Notes under the pieces: generated by a model
What the model was told of the DNA's origin: nothing
The model's input: the letters and a program-made list of their open reading frames with translations, nothing else
Databases searched by the model: none
Made by a program: the position numbers and the translations under genes
From: Mediterranea sp. An20
GTDB lineage: Bacteria; Bacteroidota; Bacteroidia; Bacteroidales; Bacteroidaceae
Direction of reading: 5' to 3'
Length of the DNA: 64,000 nucleotides
Assembly (NCBI RefSeq): GCF_002160055.1
Contig: NZ_NFJV01000002.1
Span: 172,800 to 236,799, forward strand
In this document: positions 34,373 through 42,363 of the stretch, one piece after another
How positions within the stretch are numbered: the first letter of the stretch is position 1
Layout of the letters: every line of letters starts with the position of its first letter

Positions 34373-34928
34373 AAATCTTGTCCTCTTCGTGTAGTGCCGG
34401 GTCATAGAGCATGGCCGTGCAGATACAGAACTTGCGTTTCTTGGCCACCAGTATATCGTGGTTGATGCAGCCTTCGCAACCTTTCCAGAACGCCTCGTCG
34501 TCGGTCAGTTCGTTGAAGGTAACGGGCACGTAGCCCAGCTCCGTGTTCATCTTCATTACGGCCGCGCCGCTGGTCAGGCTGAATATCTTGGCCCAAGGCC
34601 AGCGCAGGCGAGCCAGGCGGAACGAAGCCTGCTTGATGCGCTTGGCCAATCCGATACCCTGGTATTTGGGGTGAACGATAAGGCCCGACGTGGCCACATA
34701 CTGCTTGTTTCCCCAACTCTCTATATAGGTGAATCCAGCAAAGTCATCGCCGTTCAGGGCAATGATAGCCTTGCCTTCCTTCATCTTGGTTGCTAAATAC
34801 TCGTGTGTGCGTTCGGCGATGCCGGTGCCGCGTTTTTTGGCTGCCTCTCTGATGGTGTCCAGAATGGTATCCACGTAAACTTCGTGTGAGGCGTCGGCCA
34901 CCATCACATCAATTTGCATTACATCCAT
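34371..34928 (-). CDS. GNAT-family N-acyltransferase of the arginine operon
   Basis: A 185-residue GNAT protein; the acyl-CoA site is VATSGLIVHPKYQGIGLAKR (strand beta4 plus the Q-x-x-G-x-A/G motif), followed by FSLTSGAAVMKMNTELGYVP. The C-terminal KGCEGCINHDILVAKKRKFC contains several cysteines. Position between argR and argG makes it a good candidate for the first acylation step (glutamate N-acetyl- or N-succinyltransferase), a step with no classical argA/argJ in this window. An ATG at 34919 is an alternative start. Confidence 0.8.
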   Translation of the reverse strand: MDVMQIDVMVADASHEVYVDTILDTIREAAKKRGTGIAERTHEYLATKMKEGKAIIALNGDDFAGFTYIESWGNKQYVATSGLIVHPKYQGIGLAKRIKQASFRLARLRWPWAKIFSLTSGAAVMKMNTELGYVPVTFNELTDDEAFWKGCEGCINHDILVAKKRKFCICTAMLYDPALHEEDKI

Positions 34929-34959
34929 TTCTCTTATTAGTATTTTACTTTTCTACGAT

Positions 34960-35433
34960 TTATTTGATGTTCGGTATGATTTGCGACAAGAATGTCCGTA
35001 CTTCTTCGTGCGTCACTGTTTCTTGCAGCACCAGCATGATGGTGTCATCTCCCGCAATGGTACCCAATATGGCCGGAAATTCCCGATTGTCGATGTCATA
35101 AGCCATGCTGCTGGCATATCCCGGTCGGGTGCGTATGACAGCGATGTTTTTGGAGAAGTTCAGCGAGATGAATCCGTTGTTCATCAGCATTTCGCTGGGG
35201 CTTTGCTCGTTGGAGCGTTTGTACATAATATCATTGGGCAGTACGTATACATATTTCCCATTGGCATTGGCCGCCTTGGCTACTTTCAACTGCTTCAAGT
35301 CGCGCGACAGGGTGGCTTGGGTCACTTCAAACCCTTCTTTGTGCAAAGCCTGCGATAATTCCTCCTGCGAGCCTATCTCTCTGCTTGATATCATTATTTT
35401 GATAGCATTCAATCGGTTGGCTTTCTTTTTCAT
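34960..35433 (-). CDS. argR: Arginine repressor
   Basis: A 157-residue ArgR: N-terminal winged helix (RLNAIKIMISSREIGSQEEL, SQALHKEGFEVTQATLSRDL, KQLKVAK) and C-terminal arginine-binding trimer domain (MAYDIDNREFPAILGTIAGD, DTIMLVL; the GTIAGDDT motif binds arginine). The frame extends to 35499, but a TAATTTTG -7 box at 35461-35468 lies inside that extension, so the ATG at 35433 is used. First gene of the arg operon. Confidence 0.95.
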   Translation of the reverse strand: MKKKANRLNAIKIMISSREIGSQEELSQALHKEGFEVTQATLSRDLKQLKVAKAANANGKYVYVLPNDIMYKRSNEQSPSEMLMNNGFISLNFSKNIAVIRTRPGYASSMAYDIDNREFPAILGTIAGDDTIMLVLQETVTHEEVRTFLSQIIPNIK

Positions 35434-35460
35434 GCTTGTATATTTATTCTGTTCGGGGTG

Positions 35461-35468
35461 CAAAATTA
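35461..35468 (-). promoter_or_regulatory. -7 element (TAATTTTG) for the argR operon
   Basis: TAnnTTTG match on the minus strand, 27 bp upstream of the argR ATG. Confidence 0.55.
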
Positions 35469-35479
35469 CGCATTTGTTG

Positions 35480-35492
35480 TGAATAATATGCA
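35480..35492. promoter_or_regulatory. Candidate ARG box upstream of argR
   Basis: TGAATAATATGCA resembles the enterobacterial ARG box (TGAAT, AT-rich centre, ATTCA). It begins 12 bp upstream of the -7 box, over the -33 region, where ArgR binding would block its own promoter. The right half is imperfect, so this is only a candidate. Confidence 0.35.
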
Positions 35493-35720
35493 ATACCATC
35501 GTGCTTTTTTTGTATTTTTCTGCAAATATGCTCTATTTCCTGCATAAAAAGTTCTGTTTTTCTTTGCTTGTCCTTTCCGGGCCCGGTGTAGGAAGCTTTT
35601 TCAGTTGTATTCTTTGCCGGAATGCTCAGAGAGGCAGAAAGTAAAAGCGGGGTGGGTTGTCGGTGATGCGAAGGTAGGAAGCCCGTTCGTGCATTTCGTG
35701 GCCGCTTCAAGGGCATTAAA

Positions 35721-35749
35721 ATAAAAAAGCCACTGGAATCCAGCGGCTT
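35721..35749 (-). terminator. Terminator after tRNA-Phe/tRNA-Pro
   Basis: On the minus strand AAGCCGCTGG-ATT-CCAGTGGCTT (one G.T pair) followed by TTTTTAT. Confidence 0.8.
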
Positions 35750-35762
35750 GTGCTTTTGAGTG

Positions 35763-35835
35763 TCGGAATGAGGCGACTCGAACGCCCGACCCCTACGTCC
35801 CGAACGTAGTGCGCTACCAACTGCGCTACATTCCG
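35763..35835 (-). tRNA. tRNA-Pro (anticodon CGG)
   Basis: Acceptor CGGAATG/CATTCCG, anticodon stem CTACG/CGTAG with loop TTCGGGA, T loop TTCGAGT. 73 nt with discriminator A, no encoded CCA. It lies 15 bp after tRNA-Phe on the same transcript. Confidence 0.95.
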
Positions 35836-35850
35836 ATGCCTCTCCGAAAG

Positions 35851-35923
35851 TGGTGTCACCAGGAATCGAACCGGGGACACAAGGATTTTCAGTCCTTTGC
35901 TCTACCAACTGAGCTATGACACC
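35851..35923 (-). tRNA. tRNA-Phe (anticodon GAA)
   Basis: Acceptor GGTGTCA/TGACACC, anticodon stem AAGGA/TCCTT with loop CTGAAAA, T loop TTCGATT. 73 nt, discriminator A. Confidence 0.95.
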
Positions 35924-35944
35924 TTTGTTTCTCGTTTGCGGGTG

Positions 35945-35952
35945 CAAAGATA
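35945..35952 (-). promoter_or_regulatory. -7 element (TATCTTTG) for tRNA-Phe/tRNA-Pro
   Basis: An exact match on the minus strand, 21 bp upstream of tRNA-Phe. Confidence 0.6.
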
Positions 35953-36001
35953 GAGGATGTTTTTGAACTGTGCAAGTGTTTTGAGAAAAAAGTGCAAAAA
36001 A

Positions 36002-36029
36002 AATGCCGTTTTCTGTGTGAAACGGCATT
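36002..36029 (-). terminator. Terminator of mdh
   Basis: AATGCCGTTT (36002-36011) pairs with AAACGGCATT (36020-36029); the minus strand continues with a run of seven T. Confidence 0.8.
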
Positions 36030-36116
36030 TTTAATGGTTTTTCTGCTCTTCAAACGGGGTTTGTAACGCGGTTTGGGACCTTTGTCCGAACTCCGTCGAA
36101 GTGAGTATGTGTTTCT

Positions 36117-37118
36117 TTAGTCAATGTTCGGGTTGATGCTGTGCCAGTCTTTGATGGCGGGCAGAACACCCATGGCAATGACTTCGTCACGCAGCGTGCA
36201 GAGGTGAGCATAGCTCTTCTTCAGGTCTTCCATTTCTTCCGGAGTACCGATAACCTCTTCGTAAGCGCAGCCATTCTTTGTGATGGTTACTTCCATAGCC
36301 ATCATGATGTGGTCGAAGCCCTGGAAAGAGCAGTAACGGCCAGCGGGCCAGTTGAACGGCTTGCCGCCCATGGCAGCTGCAATCATTTCGACAGATACGT
36401 AAGCCGGGCTCTGGAAAGAAGAACGGCCGCGCAGAGCGATGATGTTGGAACCGCCTTTGGTAACCTTCTGCTGAATTTCGGCCCACTGCTCTTTAGTCAG
36501 CTCGGGAGTGCCGATGATGTCCAGCAAGGGTTTGCCGTCGATTTTGGCAGTAGAAGCAAATACAGCCATCTGTTCGCCGTGGCCACCGTAAGTGCGGCAG
36601 TTTTCCACCTTGTCCGGAGAGATGTGGAAATGCTTGGCCAGTTCGCTGCGCAGACGGGTGCTGTCCAAAGCAGCCAGCGTAGTAACCTGAGAGGGTTTCA
36701 AGCCGGAATATAACAAGGTGATCAGACCGGTGATGTCGGCGGGGTTGAAGATAACTACCACGTGCTTAACGTCCGGGCAGTATGCTTTCAGGTTCTTGCC
36801 GAGCTCTTCAGCGATGGCTGCGTTGCCTTTCAGCAGGTCTTCACGCGTCATGCCGGCCTTGCGGGCTGCACCACCGGAAGAGATAACATACTTGGCATCG
36901 GTCAATGCTTCTTTGATGTCGGAAGTGAAAGTCAGGTTCACACCTTCAAAGCCGCAGTGGAACATTTCTTCTGCCACACCTTCCAGGCCCGGAGCATACG
37001 GGTCGTACAGGCAGATGTTCGGAGTCAGGTGCATCATGATGGCAGTCTGGGCCATGTTAGAGCCGATCATACCGGCAGCACCAACGATTGTCAGCTTTTC
37101 ATTTGTAAGAAATTCCAT
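36117..37118 (-). CDS. mdh: Malate dehydrogenase
   Basis: A 333-residue NAD-dependent dehydrogenase of the LDH/MDH superfamily. N-terminal nucleotide motif IVGAAGMIGSNMAQTA, VISSGGAARKAGMTREDLL (substrate loop with Arg), VVIFNPADITGL, LAALDSTRLRSELAKHF, and the catalytic His in YGGHGEQM. In Bacteroides it works in the reductive branch from oxaloacetate to fumarate and succinate. Monocistronic, with its own promoter and terminator. Confidence 0.94.
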   Translation of the reverse strand: MEFLTNEKLTIVGAAGMIGSNMAQTAIMMHLTPNICLYDPYAPGLEGVAEEMFHCGFEGVNLTFTSDIKEALTDAKYVISSGGAARKAGMTREDLLKGNAAIAEELGKNLKAYCPDVKHVVVIFNPADITGLITLLYSGLKPSQVTTLAALDSTRLRSELAKHFHISPDKVENCRTYGGHGEQMAVFASTAKIDGKPLLDIIGTPELTKEQWAEIQQKVTKGGSNIIALRGRSSFQSPAYVSVEMIAAAMGGKPFNWPAGRYCSFQGFDHIMMAMEVTITKNGCAYEEVIGTPEEMEDLKKSYAHLCTLRDEVIAMGVLPAIKDWHSINPNID

Positions 37119-37174
37119 AACTGTTATAATTTAAAAGTTGGATATAATATAGTATCTCGTTTACTACGATGCTG

Positions 37175-37182
37175 CAAAGATA
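37175..37182 (-). promoter_or_regulatory. -7 element (TATCTTTG) for mdh
   Basis: An exact TAnnTTTG match on the minus strand, 56 bp upstream of the mdh ATG. Confidence 0.55.
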
Positions 37183-37260
37183 ATCCTTTCTTGTGAGATT
37201 TGTGATGTCGGAATGGTTATATTTTATTGCCGAAAGTTATCTTACATATATGATTTACGC

Positions 37261-37268
37261 TATCTTTG
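37261..37268 (+). promoter_or_regulatory. -7 element (TATCTTTG) for the CvfB-like gene
   Basis: An exact match, 18 bp upstream of the ATG at 37287, giving a very short leader. Confidence 0.55.
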
Positions 37269-37286
37269 CCAGAAATTTAATGAGTT

Positions 37287-38120
37287 ATGGGTGTCGAATT
37301 AGGAAAATTTAATAAGCTGAGAGTCGTCAAGGAGGTTGGTTTCGGACTTTATCTTGACGGAGGCGACGAGGGTGAGATACTGTTGCCATCGCGTTATGTG
37401 CCTCAGGGCTGTAAGCCGGGCGATGAAATCAATGTATTCATCTACCTGGATAACGAAGAGAGGCTGGTAGCCACTACGCAGACACCGCTGGCGCAGGTCG
37501 GTGACTTTGCCTGCCTGCAGGTGGCGTGGACCAATCAGTATGGGGCTTTCCTGAACTGGGGGCTGATGAAAGACCTCTTTGTCCCGTTCCGTGAGCAGAA
37601 GGCCAGGATGGAAGTCGGCCGGCGATACGTTGTCCACGTACATCTGGACGAAGAGAGCTTCCGCATTATGGCGTCGGCCAAGGTGGAGCGTTATCTGTCG
37701 GCTGACAGGCCGGAGTATGAGTCGGGAACGCCGGTAGACGTGCTGGTGTGGCAGAAAACGGAGCTGGGCTATAAGGTTATTGTGGATAATCGTTTCGGAG
37801 GCTTGCTCTACGAGAATGAAGTGTTTCGCCCCTTACATATCGGGGAGCAGGTGCGCGCTTACGTCAAACTGGTGCGCGAAGACGGCAAAATAGACCTGAC
37901 ACTTCAGAAGCCGGGGCGGGGCGGTGTAGAGGATTTCGCTTCCGTCTTGCTGGAGCACATACGCACTAATGGTGGACGTACACCGTTGAATGACAAAAGT
38001 CCGGCCGACGAAATCTATGCCGTGTTCGGAGTGAGCAAGAAGACATTCAAGAAGGCGGTGGGTGATTTGTATAAGAAACGGCTGGTGCGCTTGGAAGAAA
38101 ATGGCATCTTTTTAGCCTGA
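37287..38120 (+). CDS. CvfB-like S1-domain RNA-binding protein
   Basis: A 277-residue protein with tandem S1-type beta-barrels (LRVVKEVGFGLYLDGGDEGE, LQVAWTNQYGAFLNWGLMKD, YKVIVDNRFGGLLYENEVFR) and a C-terminal winged helix (PADEIYAVFGVSKKTFKKAV, GDLYKKRLVRL). This is the order of the CvfB/YitL family, which binds RNA and affects virulence gene expression in Firmicutes. Its targets in Bacteroidetes are unknown. Confidence 0.88.
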   Translation: MGVELGKFNKLRVVKEVGFGLYLDGGDEGEILLPSRYVPQGCKPGDEINVFIYLDNEERLVATTQTPLAQVGDFACLQVAWTNQYGAFLNWGLMKDLFVPFREQKARMEVGRRYVVHVHLDEESFRIMASAKVERYLSADRPEYESGTPVDVLVWQKTELGYKVIVDNRFGGLLYENEVFRPLHIGEQVRAYVKLVREDGKIDLTLQKPGRGGVEDFASVLLEHIRTNGGRTPLNDKSPADEIYAVFGVSKKTFKKAVGDLYKKRLVRLEENGIFLA

Positions 38121-38168
38121 GCGCCAGCCTGTGATGCCGGAGAGGTATGTCTGTCTTATCTCTCTGGC

Positions 38169-38246
38169 AGACAGAAGATTGCTTCTTATACTGCCGAAGC
38201 TTTTTTCTGAAGGCTTGGGAGCCGGCTTCTTATGGCTTCGGATTGA
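38169..38246 (-). repeat. Degenerate 22-bp intergenic repeat array (copy 4)
   Basis: GCTTCTTATA at 38181 and GCTTCTTATG at 38225 are 44 bp (two steps) apart; the middle unit at 38203 (TTTTCTGAAG) is degenerate. Here the core lies on the minus strand. Confidence 0.45.
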
Positions 38247-38270
38247 GCATCGTATATATAGTGGTAAAAT

Positions 38271-38333
38271 AATAAGGAGTTAAGCTTGTGTCTTCCTGTC
38301 GCATCCGTCAGGTGGCCGGCTTAACTCCTTATT
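38271..38333. terminator. Bidirectional terminator between the CvfB-like and TolC-like genes
   Basis: AATAAGGAGTTAAGC (38271-38285) pairs perfectly with GCTTAACTCCTTATT (38319-38333); loop of 33 bases. Confidence 0.7.
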
Positions 38334-38374
38334 GTTTGGTTGCCTTTGGAGGTGTGCTCTCGTCGGGCAGTGGC

Positions 38375-39724
38375 TTATTCGATGGGGATTCCTTGGTAGA
38401 AGTCCAGAATCTTAGTGCGGAACAAGTATTCGTACTTGGCTTGCAGTTCGTCGCTTTGGGCCTTCATCAAGTTCTGCTTGGCTTCGTTGTATTCCACGGC
38501 GTTGGCTTGTCCGTTCTCATACTTTTTTTGTGTAAGCTTGAATGTTTCCTCGCTGGCCTCCGAGGCAGCCTGGCTGCTGTGGTATTTGCTGACGGCAGCC
38601 GCAGCGTTGTACCAGGCCTGTTGTATCTCCTTATATAGGGTTTTCTTGGCATCGTCCAACTGTAAGGCGTAATTGTCTCGTTGCAGGCGGGCGGTGCGCA
38701 CCCGGTTGCGTGTGGCCAGCCGGTTGAACAGGGGAACGCTGAGGCTGAATCCGACGTATTTGCTGAAGTTGTCGCGCATCTGCTGGTTGAAAGTCCGGTC
38801 CAGCGTAGAGTAGAAGTTGGTTCCGATGCTCCCGTTCAGGTTCAGTTGCGGGTAGTATCCGCTTTGCGCGATGCGTATGCTGTGCTTGCTTCCCTCCAGC
38901 CGGTATTTGGCAGCCTGTATGGAGGGCTTCCCTGCCAGAGCTATCTGGTAGATTTCGTCGGGCGGGGTGAGTGGCGAGGGGGGAGCCAGTTGGGTAGGTG
39001 CTTCCACCTGGAATCCTTCGGGCGACTCCAGTTCAATGAGTTGGCTGAGGTCCAGCAGAGCCAGGCGGTAGTCGTTGTCGGTCTGCACCACGTTCATTTC
39101 GTCTTGTGCCACGCGCGACTTGGCTTCGGCAACTTCCGAGGCCGATGCCTTGCCGGTCTGCGAAAGGCGGCTGATGCGCTCGTATTGCTCCTTGCTCAGT
39201 TCGGCTTGTCCCAGGGCCACATCGTGCAGCTCTTGGTTGAAGAGCACTTGCAGGTAGGCCGAGGCGATGTTGATGGCGATGTCTTCCTTGGCCTTGTCCA
39301 GGTCGGCCAGTGCGGCTTTGAGATTGAGTTTGGCCAGTGCGTATTGGTTGGGCAGTTCCAGTCCGGTAAAGATGGGTATGCCTGCGCTCAGCGAGAAGTT
39401 GGTGCTGTTGTTTTTGGTGTTGACGTAGACGGTGTTGTATTCGCCGGTTGCCTCGTCAGCCACGGCGGTTTGCGTGCGTCCCCAGTTCCAGCTTTGGCCT
39501 GCATTTCCGCTGAGTGACGGCAGGCGGGCCCATTTGGCTGTATTTACCTCCACCTTGCTTTGTTCGGCAGTGTTGGCGGTCTGGCGTATGCTGATGTTGT
39601 GTTCGATGGCGTAGTCTATGCATTGCTTCAGCGACCAGCGTTGAGATTCCTGTGCCGTGCCGTGCGCTGTGGCGAGAAGCAGGAAGGCGAGGATCGCGGC
39701 GTATGTTTTCTTCAAACGTATCAT
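38375..39724 (-). CDS. TolC-family outer-membrane efflux protein
   Basis: A 449-residue OEP protein; signal peptide to about residue 24 (LLLATAHGTAQ). Two repeats of long helices and beta-strands follow: WSLKQCIDYAIEHNISIRQT, LNLKAALADLDKAKEDIAIN, and in the second half VGFSLSVPLFNRLATRNRVR and KKYENGQANAVEYNEAKQNL, typical tip motifs. Last gene of the efflux operon and its outer-membrane channel. Confidence 0.93.
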   Translation of the reverse strand: MIRLKKTYAAILAFLLLATAHGTAQESQRWSLKQCIDYAIEHNISIRQTANTAEQSKVEVNTAKWARLPSLSGNAGQSWNWGRTQTAVADEATGEYNTVYVNTKNNSTNFSLSAGIPIFTGLELPNQYALAKLNLKAALADLDKAKEDIAINIASAYLQVLFNQELHDVALGQAELSKEQYERISRLSQTGKASASEVAEAKSRVAQDEMNVVQTDNDYRLALLDLSQLIELESPEGFQVEAPTQLAPPSPLTPPDEIYQIALAGKPSIQAAKYRLEGSKHSIRIAQSGYYPQLNLNGSIGTNFYSTLDRTFNQQMRDNFSKYVGFSLSVPLFNRLATRNRVRTARLQRDNYALQLDDAKKTLYKEIQQAWYNAAAAVSKYHSSQAASEASEETFKLTQKKYENGQANAVEYNEAKQNLMKAQSDELQAKYEYLFRTKILDFYQGIPIE

Positions 39725-39822
39725 AACTGTATGTTTTGGTTTGTCACCTCTCCCCGGTATGTGAAGGCAAGGCCTGTACAGGGCTGGCCGGATAGCCGGG
39801 GAAGAGGGAGACGGGGGTTGGT

Positions 39823-40926
39823 TTATTGTTCTTTTTCTCCGTTTCTCACTTTGTCCTGCTGGGTAATACCACTCTTGACGGCTATCCGGATGCCATCGCT
39901 CATGCCTACTTGCACGGGTCGCCGTTCGAACTGTTGCTGGGGCACGCTGTCGGTGAGCACGTAGACGAAGGTGCTGTCGCCACTGAATTCCACGGCTCCT
40001 TCAGGTATCGCCAAGGTCTGCTGGGCATGTTCCAGCACAATTTCAGCGTTGGCCGAATAGCCGGAACGTATGGTTACACTGTCTGGTACGCTCAGAGCAG
40101 CTTTAATTTCGAACTGATTGGCACCGTTTTCTTCCGTAGCTTTGGGGGAGATGTATTCCAGTTTGGCTTCGAACGAGAGGTCTTGCAGGGCGCCGATGGT
40201 TATCTTGACGGGCATTCCCTCGTGTACGCGGCCCACTTCGGTTTCGTCAATGTTGCCACGGAAGATAAGGTCGTTCATGTCGGCCACGGTAGCTATGGTG
40301 GTACCGTCGTTCATAGTGTTGGCCATGATGACCGAGTTGCCCACCTTGACAGGTACATCGAGTATAAGCCCGTCGATGGTGCTGCGGATAAGCGTGCTCG
40401 ATATGTCGGCGCTGCTTTGCGTGATGCCGTCACGCACGATGTCGCGGTTGTCTTGCGCAGCCTGTAGCTCTTCGCGTGCCTGCTCCACGGTGACGCGTCC
40501 TTTTTCGTATTCTTCGCTGCTGATGAGGCCGTCTTTGTACAAAGTTTCCAGCCGCGCAAAGTCGGTTTCTGCCTGCTGGCCGTTAATCTCTGCCAAGCGG
40601 ACGCGGCTCTCGGCAGCAGCCAGCGTGCCCAGTTCGGGGATGACCTTTACTTTGGCTATCACTTCGCCTTTCTTTACTGTCTGTCCGGCTTCTTTATAAA
40701 GTACGTCGATGATGCCTGATATTTGCGGTTTGATGAGCACTTCATCACGCGGTTCTACCTTACCAGTGGCCACCGTGGTTTTCTCCAGGTCGGTCACTTC
40801 CGGCGAGGTCACGTTGTAGACAGTAATTTCGGGACGGGACTTTTGCCAGAGGAAGACAAATGTCCATACGAAGATGGCGGCTACGGCCACCAGCAATCCA
40901 ATTTTGAGGAACTTCTTGGTTTTCAT
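39823..40926 (-). CDS. Periplasmic adaptor (membrane fusion) protein, MacA/HlyD type
   Basis: A 367-residue protein: one N-terminal membrane anchor (LKIGLLVAVAAIFVWTFVFL), a lipoyl-like half domain (VLIKPQISGIIDVLYKEAGQ, TVKKGEVIAKVKV), a coiled-coil hairpin (about 110-175, ETLYKDGLISSEEYEKGRVT), the returning lipoyl half (IDGLILDVPVKVGNSVI) and beta-barrel (GNIDETEVGRVHEGMPVKIT). It links the ABC permeases to the TolC-like channel. Confidence 0.92.
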   Translation of the reverse strand: MKTKKFLKIGLLVAVAAIFVWTFVFLWQKSRPEITVYNVTSPEVTDLEKTTVATGKVEPRDEVLIKPQISGIIDVLYKEAGQTVKKGEVIAKVKVIPELGTLAAAESRVRLAEINGQQAETDFARLETLYKDGLISSEEYEKGRVTVEQAREELQAAQDNRDIVRDGITQSSADISSTLIRSTIDGLILDVPVKVGNSVIMANTMNDGTTIATVADMNDLIFRGNIDETEVGRVHEGMPVKITIGALQDLSFEAKLEYISPKATEENGANQFEIKAALSVPDSVTIRSGYSANAEIVLEHAQQTLAIPEGAVEFSGDSTFVYVLTDSVPQQQFERRPVQVGMSDGIRIAVKSGITQQDKVRNGEKEQ

Positions 40927-41042
40927 ACGTTCTTATTATTGTTTGTTGTTAAATAATTATTCTTGTTCTTTCGGAGCGAATAGCATTCGCTATCCTGTAT
41001 CGAGTGGCAGTGTCGGTTGTTTCCAACAGATGGCGTGGTGGC

Positions 41043-42284
41043 TTATTCATCGCGTATGGCTTCGATAGGTTTGATAGCCATGGCTCGGTAAGCGGGTGCC
41101 AGTCCGGCGAGCATTCCCAATGCCACCACGAGCAGACAAGTGCCTATGGCCATGCCGAACCCTACCTGGTAGTGTGTTTCGACCACTCCGGGTGGATTGG
41201 CAGCTTTCTCCAATACGTTGAGCACGAATACTCCGAATGAGATGCCAGCCATGCCCGCCACGGTGGTCAGTACGATGCTCTCGCTCAATATCTGTTGCAG
41301 GATGTCGCGCGGACGGGCACCGATGGCGCGCCGTATGCCTATTTCGGTGGTGCGTTCCTTTACAGTCACCATCATGATATTGCTTACGCCGATAGCTCCT
41401 GCCAGCAGGGTGCCCAGACCGACCATCCAGGTGAGGAAGCGTACGCCTGTCATCAGGTTGTCCATCATGCTGAACATGGCTTCCAGGTCCAGCAACATCA
41501 CAGCCTGTTTGTCGGTAGGGCTGATGTAGTGCGCTTGCTTGATTCGCCGTTCTATCTCAGGTTTTACATCTTTCACTTTCATGCCGGGTTCCATGGTGAA
41601 GCACACGACCTGTACTTCGTTGCCCAGATTGTACATTTTCTGCATCGTGGTATAGGGCAAGGTGACGGCCTGCGATGCTTGGCCCTGTATGTTGACATTG
41701 CCTTCGCTGGAACATACGCCTACCACTTGGTAGTACACGCTGTCTACCTGTACGTATTTACCGCACGGGTCTCCCCCTTCCTTGAAGATGCTTTCGTAGA
41801 CGCGTTTCCCGATGACGCATACTTTTCGTCCCTCGCGAATATCCACGTCGTTGATAAAGCGTCCGTATGCCATTTCCTGGTGCTCCAGTTGCTCGTATTC
41901 GGGATATAGCCCGCGGATGTTGCAACTGTATTTGTTACCTTCATACACGGCAGACTTACCCCACATGGCGGTGCTGGGCGTTGCCATTTGTACGCCCTCC
42001 ACGTCGGCCACCAGATCCACGTCGCTTATTTCCAGATCCCACCAGCGCCCTTTACGGAAACCTTTGTAGGCTTCGTTGGTCTTGCTGGAGACGACGAATC
42101 CCGAATTGGTAGCGAATCCTTCGAACTGCTGTTGCAATTCCTCCTGCATGCCTTGTCCGCCTCCGCTCAAGGCTACCAGCATGAAGATGCCCCAAAATAC
42201 GCCGAAAGCAGTGAGTAGACTGCGCGTCTTGTTGCGGGTGATGGTAATGAGGATTTCTTCTAATGTATCTTTGTCTATTTTCAT
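41043..42284 (-). CDS. MacB-type ABC transporter permease (second)
   Basis: A 413-residue MacB/FtsX-family permease starting MKIDKDTLEEILITITRNKT. One N-terminal membrane helix (LLTAFGVFWGIFMLVALSGG), a large periplasmic MacB_PCD domain, and three C-terminal helices around VGLGTLLAGAIGVSNIMMVT, VKERTTEIGIRRAIGARPRD and LLVVALGMLAGLAPAYRAM. The ATG at 42284 is preferred to 42332, as it gives the family N-terminus. Confidence 0.92.
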   Translation of the reverse strand: MKIDKDTLEEILITITRNKTRSLLTAFGVFWGIFMLVALSGGGQGMQEELQQQFEGFATNSGFVVSSKTNEAYKGFRKGRWWDLEISDVDLVADVEGVQMATPSTAMWGKSAVYEGNKYSCNIRGLYPEYEQLEHQEMAYGRFINDVDIREGRKVCVIGKRVYESIFKEGGDPCGKYVQVDSVYYQVVGVCSSEGNVNIQGQASQAVTLPYTTMQKMYNLGNEVQVVCFTMEPGMKVKDVKPEIERRIKQAHYISPTDKQAVMLLDLEAMFSMMDNLMTGVRFLTWMVGLGTLLAGAIGVSNIMMVTVKERTTEIGIRRAIGARPRDILQQILSESIVLTTVAGMAGISFGVFVLNVLEKAANPPGVVETHYQVGFGMAIGTCLLVVALGMLAGLAPAYRAMAIKPIEAIRDE

Positions 42285-42363
42285 GTGATAGTGGCAATTT
42301 TTAATGGTTAATGCTTGATTATTGAAGGACAATTATGAGACGTTACATAAATGACCATGAGCC

